DNA of 36,652 bases from positions 1-36,652 of the forward strand of contig CAYSLA010000015.1 in assembly GCA_964431685.1 (NCBI GenBank), given 5' to 3'. Position numbers and translations under genes: made by a program. Position 1 is the first letter of the stretch. Each line of letters begins with the position of its first letter. The notes below the pieces were generated by a model. The model had not been told where the DNA came from and made no database searches. It saw nothing but the letters and a program-made list of their open reading frames with translations. This document shows, in pieces, positions 1 to 6,714 of the stretch. The stretch comes from CAYSLA01 sp964431685 (GTDB taxonomy: Bacteria; Armatimonadota; UBA5829).

Positions 1-161
1 GCGTAACATTCAGTTGAGCCACCGCCAACTTTCAACTATGGCTGGGACAGGCTCGCCTTAGACTACCTGGTCACTGAGCGTCGTGCTGACCGCTCGACAG
101 ACTTGCTGGTCTGTCCTTCACTGGTTGAAAGCACCACTCCCTGGCAATCAGGGCGAATGTG
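1..161. other. Intergenic edge without a recognised gene
   Basis: This stretch lies downstream of the minus-strand regulator stop. I see no convincing coding frame, RNA gene or terminator. A short open frame that begins near 83 lacks a Shine-Dalgarno sequence and overlaps the regulator antisense, so I treat it as chance. Confidence 0.5.
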
Positions 162-1346
162 CTACCCCACAGCAAGCGGCTCCTGAACTGCAGCAGCCGT
201 TCGCACACCGCTGGGTGCTCCTATTGTGCTCTCGCGAATCACAAGCCGCGTGGGAATCATCTTTACTACGGAGTGGGGAACTCTCGATCTCCTGTTTATC
301 CTGTAGTCCAACAGCTCCATGGCCTCCGCTCCCGCTCTCTCAGCTTGTTGATCAACCGTGGTGAACCTGAGCCCTCGGATAAGAGGCTCCGTTTCGTTGG
401 CAAACCCAACAATTGCGACGTCCTCCGGCACTCTGAATCCGTGCTCCAGCAGTGCAGTGTAGGCGCCGGTCGCAACCTTGTCATCGCAGGCAAACACCGC
501 ATCGAAATCCTTCTTCTCAGCAAGTAACGCGTTCAGGTGTTCGTAACCGAATCTTTCAAAGTAGTCACCGCGCTTGACCATACTCTCATCCATCTCAAGG
601 CCTGCTCCGCGCAGAGCCCTCCTGTAACCCTCTAGTCGTGCATCACTACCTGCATGGCCCAAAGGTCCCGCGAGATGAACAACCTTTCGGCGCCCGATGT
701 CCAGTAGGTGCTGTACTGCTTCCACTGCGCCCGCCGCGTCATCGTTAAACACGAAGCTCGCGTCTATGCCGTCTATGAACTGGTCAAGCACCACGGTGGG
801 GATCCTTGAGCTTACCTGGGTCAAGAGCTCACGGTTGCTGATCTTGAATGTAGCAGCCGGATGACCAACGCCTCCTTCGGTAACAACCCCAGCTACGCAG
901 ATGATAATCCCATCCACTGGCGCCTCACAGCATCTCTGCAGGTATTCGGCCTCTTTCTCCACATCCATCGAATTGCAGAGAGTTACGGTGTAACCGCGCT
1001 CGCGGGCCACCCTTTCGCATCCGTAGGCTATCTCGGCGAAAAAGGAGAATGTCACACCAGGAACAATCAGTCCGATCGTCTTCGGTCTGTCTGTGGCGTC
1101 ATTCCCGTTCGCTTGCCAATCGGCCAGGAACGAGCCTCTGCCCCGCACTCTGTAAATCTTTCCCTCGTGGACGAGATCATTCAACACGCGCTTGGCCGTG
1201 TTCGGGCTTACGCCGTAATCCATTATGATGTCAGTCTCCGAGAGGATCTTATCGCCCGGCCTTATCTTGTCTGCCGCGATAGAAGCCCCAAGTTTTTCGA
1301 TGATATCGGCCTTGATTCGCGCGTATTTCGGAACATCAGAACCCAT
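162..1346 (-). CDS. GntR-type HTH / LacI-type sensor transcriptional regulator
   Basis: A 394-residue DNA-binding regulator of the AraR-like architecture. Residues about 6-75 form a GntR winged helix (PGDKILSETDIIMDYGVS, then NTAKRVLNDLVHEGKI and a wing with RVRGRGSFLAD). Residues about 88-380 form a periplasmic-binding-protein-like effector domain that starts KTIGLIVPG, as in LacI/GalR sensors, which normally bind a sugar. The ATG at 1346 has a GGAGAG-type SD about 7 nt upstream. Promoter elements (1589-1617) and two identical palindromes (1409-1424, 1548-1563) lie in its long leader, so autorepression is likely. No sugar-utilisation gene adjoins it here, so the ligand is unknown. Family call firm; target genes are inference. 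Confidence 0.9.
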   Translation of the reverse strand: MGSDVPKYARIKADIIEKLGASIAADKIRPGDKILSETDIIMDYGVSPNTAKRVLNDLVHEGKIYRVRGRGSFLADWQANGNDATDRPKTIGLIVPGVTFSFFAEIAYGCERVARERGYTVTLCNSMDVEKEAEYLQRCCEAPVDGIIICVAGVVTEGGVGHPAATFKISNRELLTQVSSRIPTVVLDQFIDGIDASFVFNDDAAGAVEAVQHLLDIGRRKVVHLAGPLGHAGSDARLEGYRRALRGAGLEMDESMVKRGDYFERFGYEHLNALLAEKKDFDAVFACDDKVATGAYTALLEHGFRVPEDVAIVGFANETEPLIRGLRFTTVDQQAERAGAEAMELLDYRINRRSRVPHSVVKMIPTRLVIRESTIGAPSGVRTAAAVQEPLAVG

Positions 1347-1408
1347 AAAGTCTCTCCGCCATTCTCGGAATTCCGTCCCATCCCACTGCAGTTAGCTGCC
1401 AGCCTTGT

Positions 1409-1424
1409 ACTTATAGGTATAAGT
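1409..1424. promoter_or_regulatory. Operator palindrome, proximal copy
   Basis: ACTTATAGGTATAAGT: two perfect 7-bp arms around GG. It sits 62 bp upstream of the regulator start codon. The copy at 1548-1563 is identical, and the identity extends 4 bp to the left (TTGT), making a 20-bp repeat. The size and symmetry fit a GntR-family dimer site. Assignment to the adjacent regulator is inference. Confidence 0.72.
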
Positions 1425-1547
1425 TGAGCGCCAACTGCGTCCTGCTCTCAGTATCGGCTACGATTAGTGATCTCTTGAGGTTGCCATCGACACCCATCAC
1501 AGATATCCGGCAACATTCCACCAGCTATCTCGATAGAAGCCATTTGT

Positions 1548-1563
1548 ACTTATAGGTATAAGT
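1548..1563. promoter_or_regulatory. Operator palindrome, distal copy
   Basis: An exact duplicate of the 1409-1424 palindrome with a centre-to-centre distance of 139 bp, about 13 helical turns. It begins about 26 bp downstream of the -10 box of the regulator promoter, where a bound dimer would block elongation or help form a repression loop with the proximal copy. Confidence 0.72.
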
Positions 1564-1588
1564 ATCAGGGCCAACCACCTCTATTCGT

Positions 1589-1617
1589 AGGATATCATGT
1601 GGTAATGAAGTTGTCAA
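1589..1617 (-). promoter_or_regulatory. Promoter of the GntR/LacI regulator
   Basis: On the minus strand the -35 TTGACA (1617-1612) and -10 TATCCT (1594-1589) are separated by 17 bp. The predicted transcript starts near 1582 and has a leader of about 235 nt that contains both palindromic operators. Confidence 0.65.
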
Positions 1618-1699
1618 GGGGCTTTGGCAACTTTTTTCTGTTTTTTTTTCAGCGGCCGTTTCGATGGACCCACTTAGCTGCAGCCACAGCAGAGCACAG

Positions 1700-1767
1700 A
1701 TCGGGTGTGATTTGGAATCGCACCCGATAACGACTATGCTTCGGGATGAAGGGAGTCCCGAAGCATA
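1700..1767. repeat. Two adjacent stem-loops downstream of hicB
   Basis: The first stem has 8-bp arms (ATCGGGTG 1700-1707, CACCCGAT 1721-1728). The second has 12-bp arms (1735-1746 TATGCTTCGGGA, 1756-1767). The second belongs to a dispersed family with a GCTTCGGGAC core that recurs at 6526-6598. They lie just past the hicB stop on the minus strand and may end its transcript, although no strong T tract follows. Confidence 0.6.
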
Positions 1768-1794
1768 GGCGAAACGTTGTAGTAGATTGGAGCG

Positions 1795-2016
1795 TCAATA
1801 GGCGATCTGATAGATCGCCGGCTTGTACTTGGGCTCCGGTATTGGCTTTCCGTGGTCTCTTGCGGTCTCCAACCAGGCGCTCTTGGCTATCTCCACTTGG
1901 TCCAGTGCCTGCGCAGGGGTGCTCCCAAACGCTGAGCATGCTTCCAGATCAGGAATGTCGGCGATATAGCCGCCGTCCTCTTCGCTGAAGAAGATGTTGA
2001 TATGATAATCCTTCAA
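1795..2016 (-). CDS. HicB-family antitoxin-like protein
   Basis: A 73-residue protein with the compact HicB partial-RNase-H fold: N-terminal strands with FFSEEDGGYIADIPDLEACS, then GSTPAQALDQVEIAKSAWLETA and a proline-rich tail PIPEPKY. In the family this domain neutralises a HicA RNase and often autoregulates. No C-terminal DNA-binding domain is present. The start is TTG at 2016 with a GGAGG SD 8 nt upstream. Upstream, ending 3 nt before this start, lies a 26-codon frame that may be a hicA remnant, so this antitoxin may be an orphan. Stand-alone HicB-like proteins are also common. Confidence 0.82.
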   Translation of the reverse strand: MKDYHINIFFSEEDGGYIADIPDLEACSAFGSTPAQALDQVEIAKSAWLETARDHGKPIPEPKYKPAIYQIAY

Positions 2017-2019
2017 TTG

Positions 2020-2100
2020 TCAGTCCTCCAGCTCAAGGCCATGTTTCTCAACGATCTTCAAGAACTGGCTCACCTGATACGGCTTAGCCTTTCCGCCCAC
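2020..2100 (-). pseudogene. Possible hicA N-terminal remnant
   Basis: A GTG-started frame of 26 codons ends 3 nt before hicB and contains its SD. The peptide MGGKAKPYQVSQFLKIVEKH resembles the first helix of HicA-type toxins, in which a few residues later a GSH motif with the catalytic histidine would follow. Here the frame stops after LELED, with no GSH motif and no dsRBD-like remainder. Stem-loop repeats begin just upstream at 2116, which could mark the rearrangement. The match is short, so this may be chance or a leader peptide that couples hicB translation. Confidence 0.35.
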
Positions 2101-2115
2101 ATTCTGCAGGTTTTC

Positions 2116-2263
2116 CCGGTGTTTCGGGACTTGAATGGAGCTCAGCGAAATGGAAGTCCCGAAACTTGTCGGGCTGGTTGGTTTCGGGATTTCCGGGTCG
2201 GATTCCGCCCTGTGCGTAATCTGCCCCCCGTGGCCCAACCCTCAAATCCCGAAACACCCCGGG
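2116..2263. repeat. Nested inverted repeats with TTTCGGGA core
   Basis: Two stem-loops lie in tandem: GTTTCGGGACT (2121-2131) pairs with 2155-2165 over 11 bp, and GTTTCGGGATTT (2181-2192) pairs with 2244-2255 over 12 bp. The outer arms also pair with each other (CCCGGTGTTTCGGGA at 2116-2130 against 2247-2263, imperfectly). The cores resemble the GCTTCGGGAC hairpins at 1735 and 6526. The block separates rpoD from hicB and could act as a terminator for rpoD. Confidence 0.7.
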
Positions 2264-2275
2264 TGACAGCACAAG

Positions 2276-3382
2276 CTATTCCAAATACTCCCGCAGCCGC
2301 CTGGTCCGACTCGGATGGCGGAGTTTCTTGAGGGCCTTGGCCTCAATCTGCCGGATGCGCTCTCTGGTGACCTTGAAATGCCGGCCTACTTCCTCAAGCG
2401 TTCTGGAGTATCCGTCGTCCAGGCCAAATCGCATCTTGAGGACGTCTCCCTCCCTGGGAGTCAGCCGGTTCAGCGCGTCTTCGATCTTCTCACGCAGGAT
2501 CATCACCGACGCGGCCTCCGAGGGCGCGACTGCGTCCGCGTCTTCGATGAAATCGGCAAGGTGGCTGTCCTCTTCCGCGCCTATAGGAGTCTCCAGACTC
2601 AGAGGTTCGGGAGCGATACGAATGATCTCACTTACCCGATCGGGCGCCATCCCCATTTCCCTCGACAACTCGTCCAGAGTGGGCTCACGTCCAAGTTCCT
2701 GCAGCAGTTGGCTCGTGGTCTTGATGAGCCTGTTTATGGTCTCGACCATATGAACAGGAATACGTATGGTACGTCCCTGATCTGCGATGGCTCTTGTGAT
2801 CGCCTGCCTAATCCACCACGTGGCGTACGTGCTGAACTTGTAGCCTTTGCGGTAGTCGAACTTCTCAACCGCCCTGATAAGGCCTATGTTGCCTTCCTGT
2901 ATGAGATCCGGAAAGCTCATCCCTCTGCCGGAATATCGCTTGGCAATGCTCACCACCAACCTAAGGTTGGCTTCCGTGAGCACTGATTTCGATTCCTCAT
3001 CGCCCGCTTCGATCTTCTTTGCTAGGGATATCTCCTCTTTCATCGTCAGTAGAGGAGTCTTGCCGATCTCGCGCAGCCACATCCGCACGGAATCGTCGAG
3101 GGCCATTCCCTCCATCTCGACCAACTCCGCATCCGCAGCCTCGCCGTCCTTTGGCTCGAACTCATCCTCATCAAAGTCGTCGAAGCCGACATCTTCTTTC
3201 TGTTCGTCAACGATTCGGATGCCCTCGTCAATGAACAATTGTAGAATGTCGTCAACCTGCTCCGGACTCAGGTCTTCATGCGAGATCACATCATTGATCT
3301 GATCGTACGTCACGAAACCGTTGGCCTTGCTCTCATCTATCAGTTTCTGGAGTAGGTCACTAACTCGTATGTCAACCGCCAA
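2276..3382 (-). CDS. rpoD: Primary RNA polymerase sigma factor RpoD/SigA
   Basis: The housekeeping sigma-70 (368 aa), which directs core RNA polymerase to -35/-10 promoters. Region 1.1 spans about 1-60, followed by an acidic linker (60-90), region 1.2 near SVRMWLREIGKTPLL, and region 2 with NLRLVVSIAKRY (139-150). Region 2.4, FSTYATWWIRQAITRAIADQ, lies at 183-202, region 3 follows, and region 4.2 has the helix-turn-helix TLEEVGRHFKVTRERIRQIE near the C-terminus. The large non-conserved region of E. coli RpoD is absent, as in SigA types. The start is TTG at 3382 with a GGGAG SD 10 nt upstream. It lies 98 bp after dnaG, the conserved dnaG-rpoD operon order; rpsU is missing. Confidence 0.97.
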   Translation of the reverse strand: MAVDIRVSDLLQKLIDESKANGFVTYDQINDVISHEDLSPEQVDDILQLFIDEGIRIVDEQKEDVGFDDFDEDEFEPKDGEAADAELVEMEGMALDDSVRMWLREIGKTPLLTMKEEISLAKKIEAGDEESKSVLTEANLRLVVSIAKRYSGRGMSFPDLIQEGNIGLIRAVEKFDYRKGYKFSTYATWWIRQAITRAIADQGRTIRIPVHMVETINRLIKTTSQLLQELGREPTLDELSREMGMAPDRVSEIIRIAPEPLSLETPIGAEEDSHLADFIEDADAVAPSEAASVMILREKIEDALNRLTPREGDVLKMRFGLDDGYSRTLEEVGRHFKVTRERIRQIEAKALKKLRHPSRTRRLREYLE

Positions 3383-3480
3383 GTCTCGTCATCTCCCTTC
3401 GAACGACACCGACTGCACAAAACAATATTCGGCAGCACTCCCGCTGCCCTATCCAGCGTCAATACTAAACATTCGTCTCA

Positions 3481-5286
3481 TCATCTTCGAAACGGGCCGG
3501 ATGTCTCTTTAAGCAACTTCAGGTATTCTTCATACTCTTCGTCGCCCTGGCCAACAGTCCCTTCCCGTATTTTTTTTGCAAGGTCGCCCATCCTCCGTCT
3601 ACGCTCATTTTTCCTGTGCGTATCGACAACCCTGATGAGCTGATCCAGGGTGTGGTTTAACTCCGCGTCGTCCACCCCAACCAAAACATCAGTCAGATAG
3701 GCTTCAGCCGCGGTGCCCATCACCGATGAGCGCAACGACTCGACAGACACCTTGCCATCAGCGCGCCAGACGCCATCCACATGCTCCGCAAGAGCGCTCG
3801 CACCCTCCGTACTAAACTCTTTCGCCGGAAGGGTCCCAAACACCTTGTCCGGAGACTCTTTTTCTAGCACCAATAGAGCCAGAATCAGTCTCTCGGCTTT
3901 CTCGACCAGACTGGGCTTCTTTGCAGGGCTCTGCGCACCCACATTCTGCCTGGGCGTCGACTGACCGCGACGCTCCTGCGAAGCCCTTGCCCGTGCCCGC
4001 ATGGCCTCGTTGCGTATGTGATCCTCGGCATGGGCAGTACCACTGCTGAAGTTCGGGTGAAAGCGCGCAAGATAGCGGATTAGCCGCTCTCGCTCCATCG
4101 CGCTTTCTATCTCCCCGAGAACCTCCGCCGCCTCACGCAATGCGGCTGACTTGCCCTCATCCGAACTCATATCGTGCGAAGCCAGAATCTTCTTTATCCG
4201 AAAATCCGCTACGGGCAGCGCCTTCTCGAGCAGACCCGCGAACCTCGCCCGATCCCCGCCCCGAAGGAGACTGTCCGGATCCTCGCCTTCTGGCATATCT
4301 AGTATACGCACATTTGTGCCGGCACGTTCGAACAATGGCGCGGACCTTAGAGCCGCCTTTAGCCCTGCCGAATCCGCGTCAAAAGCCAGCACCACGTTCT
4401 TGGTGTAGCGCGCAACCGTCGCGCTCTGCTCTTCAGTAAGGGCGGTACCCATCGGCGCCGCGCAGTTCTCAAACCCGGCTTCCTGCGCGGTGATGACATC
4501 CAGATAGCCCTCCACAATGATTATCTGATCCGCCGCCGCAACAGCTTTCCTGGCAAAGTTCAGCCCATAGAGAACCCGGTTCTTGGCAAACACCAGTGTC
4601 TCCGGCGAATTCATATACTTGGGCTCACCGTCGCCAAGCACCCGGCCTGCAAAAGCTATGATCCGATCGGAGACATCCATTATCGGAAACATAATCCGGT
4701 TCCTGAAGCGGTCGTAGTGACCCGACCCACTCTCGCGAGCCACGATCAGGCCGGCCTTGAGTGCATCGTCCACCCCCACCCGTTCTCGAGTCAGATAGGC
4801 GGCAAGCTGTTCCCAGTCGTCGGGTGCATAGCCAATCTTGTACTTCTCAACAACCGTTGCGCCCAGACCGCGCCCAGCGAGATAGTCCATCGCCGCCCTG
4901 CTCCGCGTCAGGCTGGAACGGAAGAACGAGCACGCCACATTGTTGGCCCTGACTATTCGCTCTCGATCACCAATCTGCCGCTGAGCTTCCTGGGACCGGT
5001 CGATTTCGACCCCAGCCTTCTTCGCGAGTTGCTCCACTGCTTCCGGGAAACTGAGGTTCTCCGCCTTCTGCGAAAACGCGAACACGTCGCCGCCCTCGCC
5101 GCAGCCGAAGCACTTCCAGCTCTGCCGGTCAGGGTCTACGTGAAACGACGGAGTCTTCTCAGCGTGAAATGGACACAGCCCAATATAGCGTCTTCCACGC
5201 TTTTGGAGCGAGACGTGCGCAGATATGACATCTACGATGTCTGTCTTTCCACGAATTTCCTCCAGAGGGTAGCGAAACCCCGCCAT
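3481..5286 (-). CDS. dnaG: DNA primase DnaG
   Basis: Synthesises RNA primers at the replication fork together with the replicative helicase. The N-terminal CHC2 zinc finger uses Cys38, His41, Cys59 and Cys62 (CPFH, CFGC). The Toprim catalytic core follows with IIIVEGYLD (Glu259) and FDADSAG (Asp302, Asp304), the metal ligands. The C-terminal 150 residues are a helical helicase-interaction region rich in Lys/Arg. The length of 601 aa is normal. The ATG at 5286 has a GGTGA-type SD. The gene lies upstream of rpoD on the same strand and is probably cotranscribed with it. Confidence 0.97.
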   Translation of the reverse strand: MAGFRYPLEEIRGKTDIVDVISAHVSLQKRGRRYIGLCPFHAEKTPSFHVDPDRQSWKCFGCGEGGDVFAFSQKAENLSFPEAVEQLAKKAGVEIDRSQEAQRQIGDRERIVRANNVACSFFRSSLTRSRAAMDYLAGRGLGATVVEKYKIGYAPDDWEQLAAYLTRERVGVDDALKAGLIVARESGSGHYDRFRNRIMFPIMDVSDRIIAFAGRVLGDGEPKYMNSPETLVFAKNRVLYGLNFARKAVAAADQIIIVEGYLDVITAQEAGFENCAAPMGTALTEEQSATVARYTKNVVLAFDADSAGLKAALRSAPLFERAGTNVRILDMPEGEDPDSLLRGGDRARFAGLLEKALPVADFRIKKILASHDMSSDEGKSAALREAAEVLGEIESAMERERLIRYLARFHPNFSSGTAHAEDHIRNEAMRARARASQERRGQSTPRQNVGAQSPAKKPSLVEKAERLILALLVLEKESPDKVFGTLPAKEFSTEGASALAEHVDGVWRADGKVSVESLRSSVMGTAAEAYLTDVLVGVDDAELNHTLDQLIRVVDTHRKNERRRRMGDLAKKIREGTVGQGDEEYEEYLKLLKETSGPFRR

Positions 5287-5335
5287 CTGAGTTCACCAGC
5301 GATATCTCACGAGACAGTTGGATAGCGGCCGAATT

Positions 5336-5440
5336 CCACGTCACTCCAGCCCTGAATCAAGCTCAGGGCACTCAGGGCCCATCCCTTCGTGGGTGGATGC
5401 TGAAACGAGTTCAGCATGACGTATTAATCGGCAAGCCTGA
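5336..5440. repeat. Degenerate copy of the 10947-11070 MITE-like repeat
   Basis: The core starts ACGTCACTCCAGCCCTGAAT and ends TTCAGCATGACGTA, matching the core of the element at 10974-11046 (CGTCATCCTGAACTTGATTC to CCGGCATGACGTA). The match continues to the right with CGGCAAGCCTGA against CAGCGAGTCTGA. The interior can fold into nested hairpins. It lies upstream of dnaG, with no gene inside. Confidence 0.7.
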
Positions 5441-5444
5441 TATA

Positions 5445-5517
5445 GTGCATAAGAAAGCAAAGAAGCACTTGCGCCAGCGGGTATCGGAGATGCCGCCAGA
5501 TGCGCGCAAATGCTTCT
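5445..5517 (-). terminator. Stem-loop terminator of the collagen-like gene
   Basis: On the minus strand two 14-nt arms (5517-5504 and 5474-5461) pair completely with one G-U pair around a 29-nt loop. They are followed by a T-rich run (TTTGCTTTCTT). It begins 40 bp past the stop of the secreted collagen-like gene. Confidence 0.6.
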
Positions 5518-5556
5518 AACACTCTGATGTCCGCACGCCGCCGCGGGACGAGTGAA

Positions 5557-6471
5557 TTAGTCGAGAACGAGCTTGTCGGGTTCGATGGATATGGTAACAC
5601 CAACTACCTTCTTGCCCAGGAACGTATACATAACCCGTCCCTTGCTGACATAGCTTACTCGCAGGAAGCGTCCAACGTACGCCTGAGATTCGGGATATCC
5701 ACACACCCATACGACGAGCTTGTACGTATCGCCCAACTGAAGGCCCATCCGGGTCTTCGAAAGCGACCACGGGCCAACCCCGCCAACCGTGATCTGAGTG
5801 ACAATCCCCTCAGTGAGCACAAACTCCATCGTAATGCCGTTGGGCATATCGTATGTATAGGTTACCTCACCGTATGTCAGCACCGGCGCGGGAGCCTGTC
5901 CAGTCTGATCTCCGCCCGGCATTCCCGGCATTCCGGATACACCCCGAGCACCCGGCGCACCGGGCGCGCCAGGTAGTCCTGGCAGACCAGGCAGACCAGG
6001 TAAACCGCCCTGCCCGCCGGGAGCGCGCAGACCTAACGCACCCAGACCCGGCAGACTACTCAGGGTTGGAGCCTGCACTCCGTACATACCGGCAAATGCA
6101 TCTGCCGCAGGCTGGAGAGCGCCCAGCATCTGGGGGCTAAGTCCTCCAGCGGGAGCCATCGGTATCCCCGCAGGCGCGCCCTGTTCGGGCGCAGCGCCTG
6201 CTGATGCAGTGCCAATGGTCAACCTTGTCGGGTTGCCCCACTTGAGCAGAACCTCGCGAGCACGACGGCCAAGGGTGATGCCGGCCAGCGTGGTCTCAGG
6301 CATGGTGGATCTGTAGAAAGACCGATTGGCTGTGACCGTTGAACCCTCGATTATCCGCTTCGGCACACTTACCTTCTGGGTCACTGCCGCGGCAAAAGCA
6401 TTCTGTCCCAAGCCGGCAATCAGCACCACACACATACAAACAGCAAACACAACGCCTACGTGAAAACGCAT
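5557..6471 (-). CDS. Secreted protein with collagen-like insert in a duplicated domain
   Basis: A 304-residue protein not assigned to a known family. A Sec signal peptide (residues 1-28, ending QNAFAAA) predicts export. Eleven Gly-X-Y triplets, mostly GLP, GAP and GMP, occupy residues 156-188. The flanks share a pattern: ITLGRRAREVLLKWGNP (65-81) and MGLQLGDTYKLVVWVCGYP (242-260) both read G-x-x-LG, hydrophobic helix, G-[NY]-P, each followed by paired beta strands (YGEVTYTY at 200-207; RVSYVSKGRVMYTF at 271-284). This resembles small outer-surface folds of the BamE/SmpA type, but only loosely. A low-complexity Gly/Pro/Ala segment (88-150) precedes the collagen stretch. GAGGAG SD before ATG 6471. 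Function unknown. Confidence 0.75.
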   Translation of the reverse strand: MRFHVGVVFAVCMCVVLIAGLGQNAFAAAVTQKVSVPKRIIEGSTVTANRSFYRSTMPETTLAGITLGRRAREVLLKWGNPTRLTIGTASAGAAPEQGAPAGIPMAPAGGLSPQMLGALQPAADAFAGMYGVQAPTLSSLPGLGALGLRAPGGQGGLPGLPGLPGLPGAPGAPGARGVSGMPGMPGGDQTGQAPAPVLTYGEVTYTYDMPNGITMEFVLTEGIVTQITVGGVGPWSLSKTRMGLQLGDTYKLVVWVCGYPESQAYVGRFLRVSYVSKGRVMYTFLGKKVVGVTISIEPDKLVLD

Positions 6472-6525
6472 AACTCAAGACTCCTCAACCAATAGATCGC
6501 AGTTGCCCGACAGGATACATGCTAT

Positions 6526-6598
6526 GCTTCGGGACAGGTTCTCGTCCCGAAGCCCAAACATCCGCCATATGCTTCGGGACGAAAGACAGTCCCGAAGC
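6526..6598. repeat. Tandem GCTTCGGGAC hairpins
   Basis: Two stem-loops with identical 10-bp arms: GCTTCGGGAC 6526-6535 pairs with 6544-6553, and 6571-6580 pairs with 6589-6598. They lie between two minus-strand secreted-protein genes. The same arm, extended to TATGCTTCGGGA, occurs at 1735-1767. The rest of 6472-6714 contains no gene that I can support. Confidence 0.75.
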
Positions 6599-6714
6599 GT
6601 GATTCCTGCTGCTATGATTCAATATCTCCGCACCGGCCCGGGTAATACGACACACCAATAGTCTATTATTCCCCTGCCCCAATATATCCTTCATAAAAAA
6701 CAGAAAGACAATAA

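Noticed and set aside
861..1427. Long plus-strand open frame opposite the GntR/LacI regulator
   Set aside because: It lies antisense to a clear protein family and has no domain or SD; it also translates across the operator and leader.
1649..1939. Minus-strand open frame over the hairpins past hicB
   Set aside because: It overlaps hicB in another frame and its translation reads through stem-loop repeats.
2084..2272. 62-codon frame in the inverted-repeat block
   Set aside because: Its peptide repeats (FRDL, FRDF) come from the hairpin arms, not from a protein family.
3383..3480. Six-codon upstream frame (ATGACGAGACTTGGCGGTTGA) over the rpoD start
   Set aside because: The SD sits immediately against its ATG, too close for good initiation, and serves the rpoD TTG instead.
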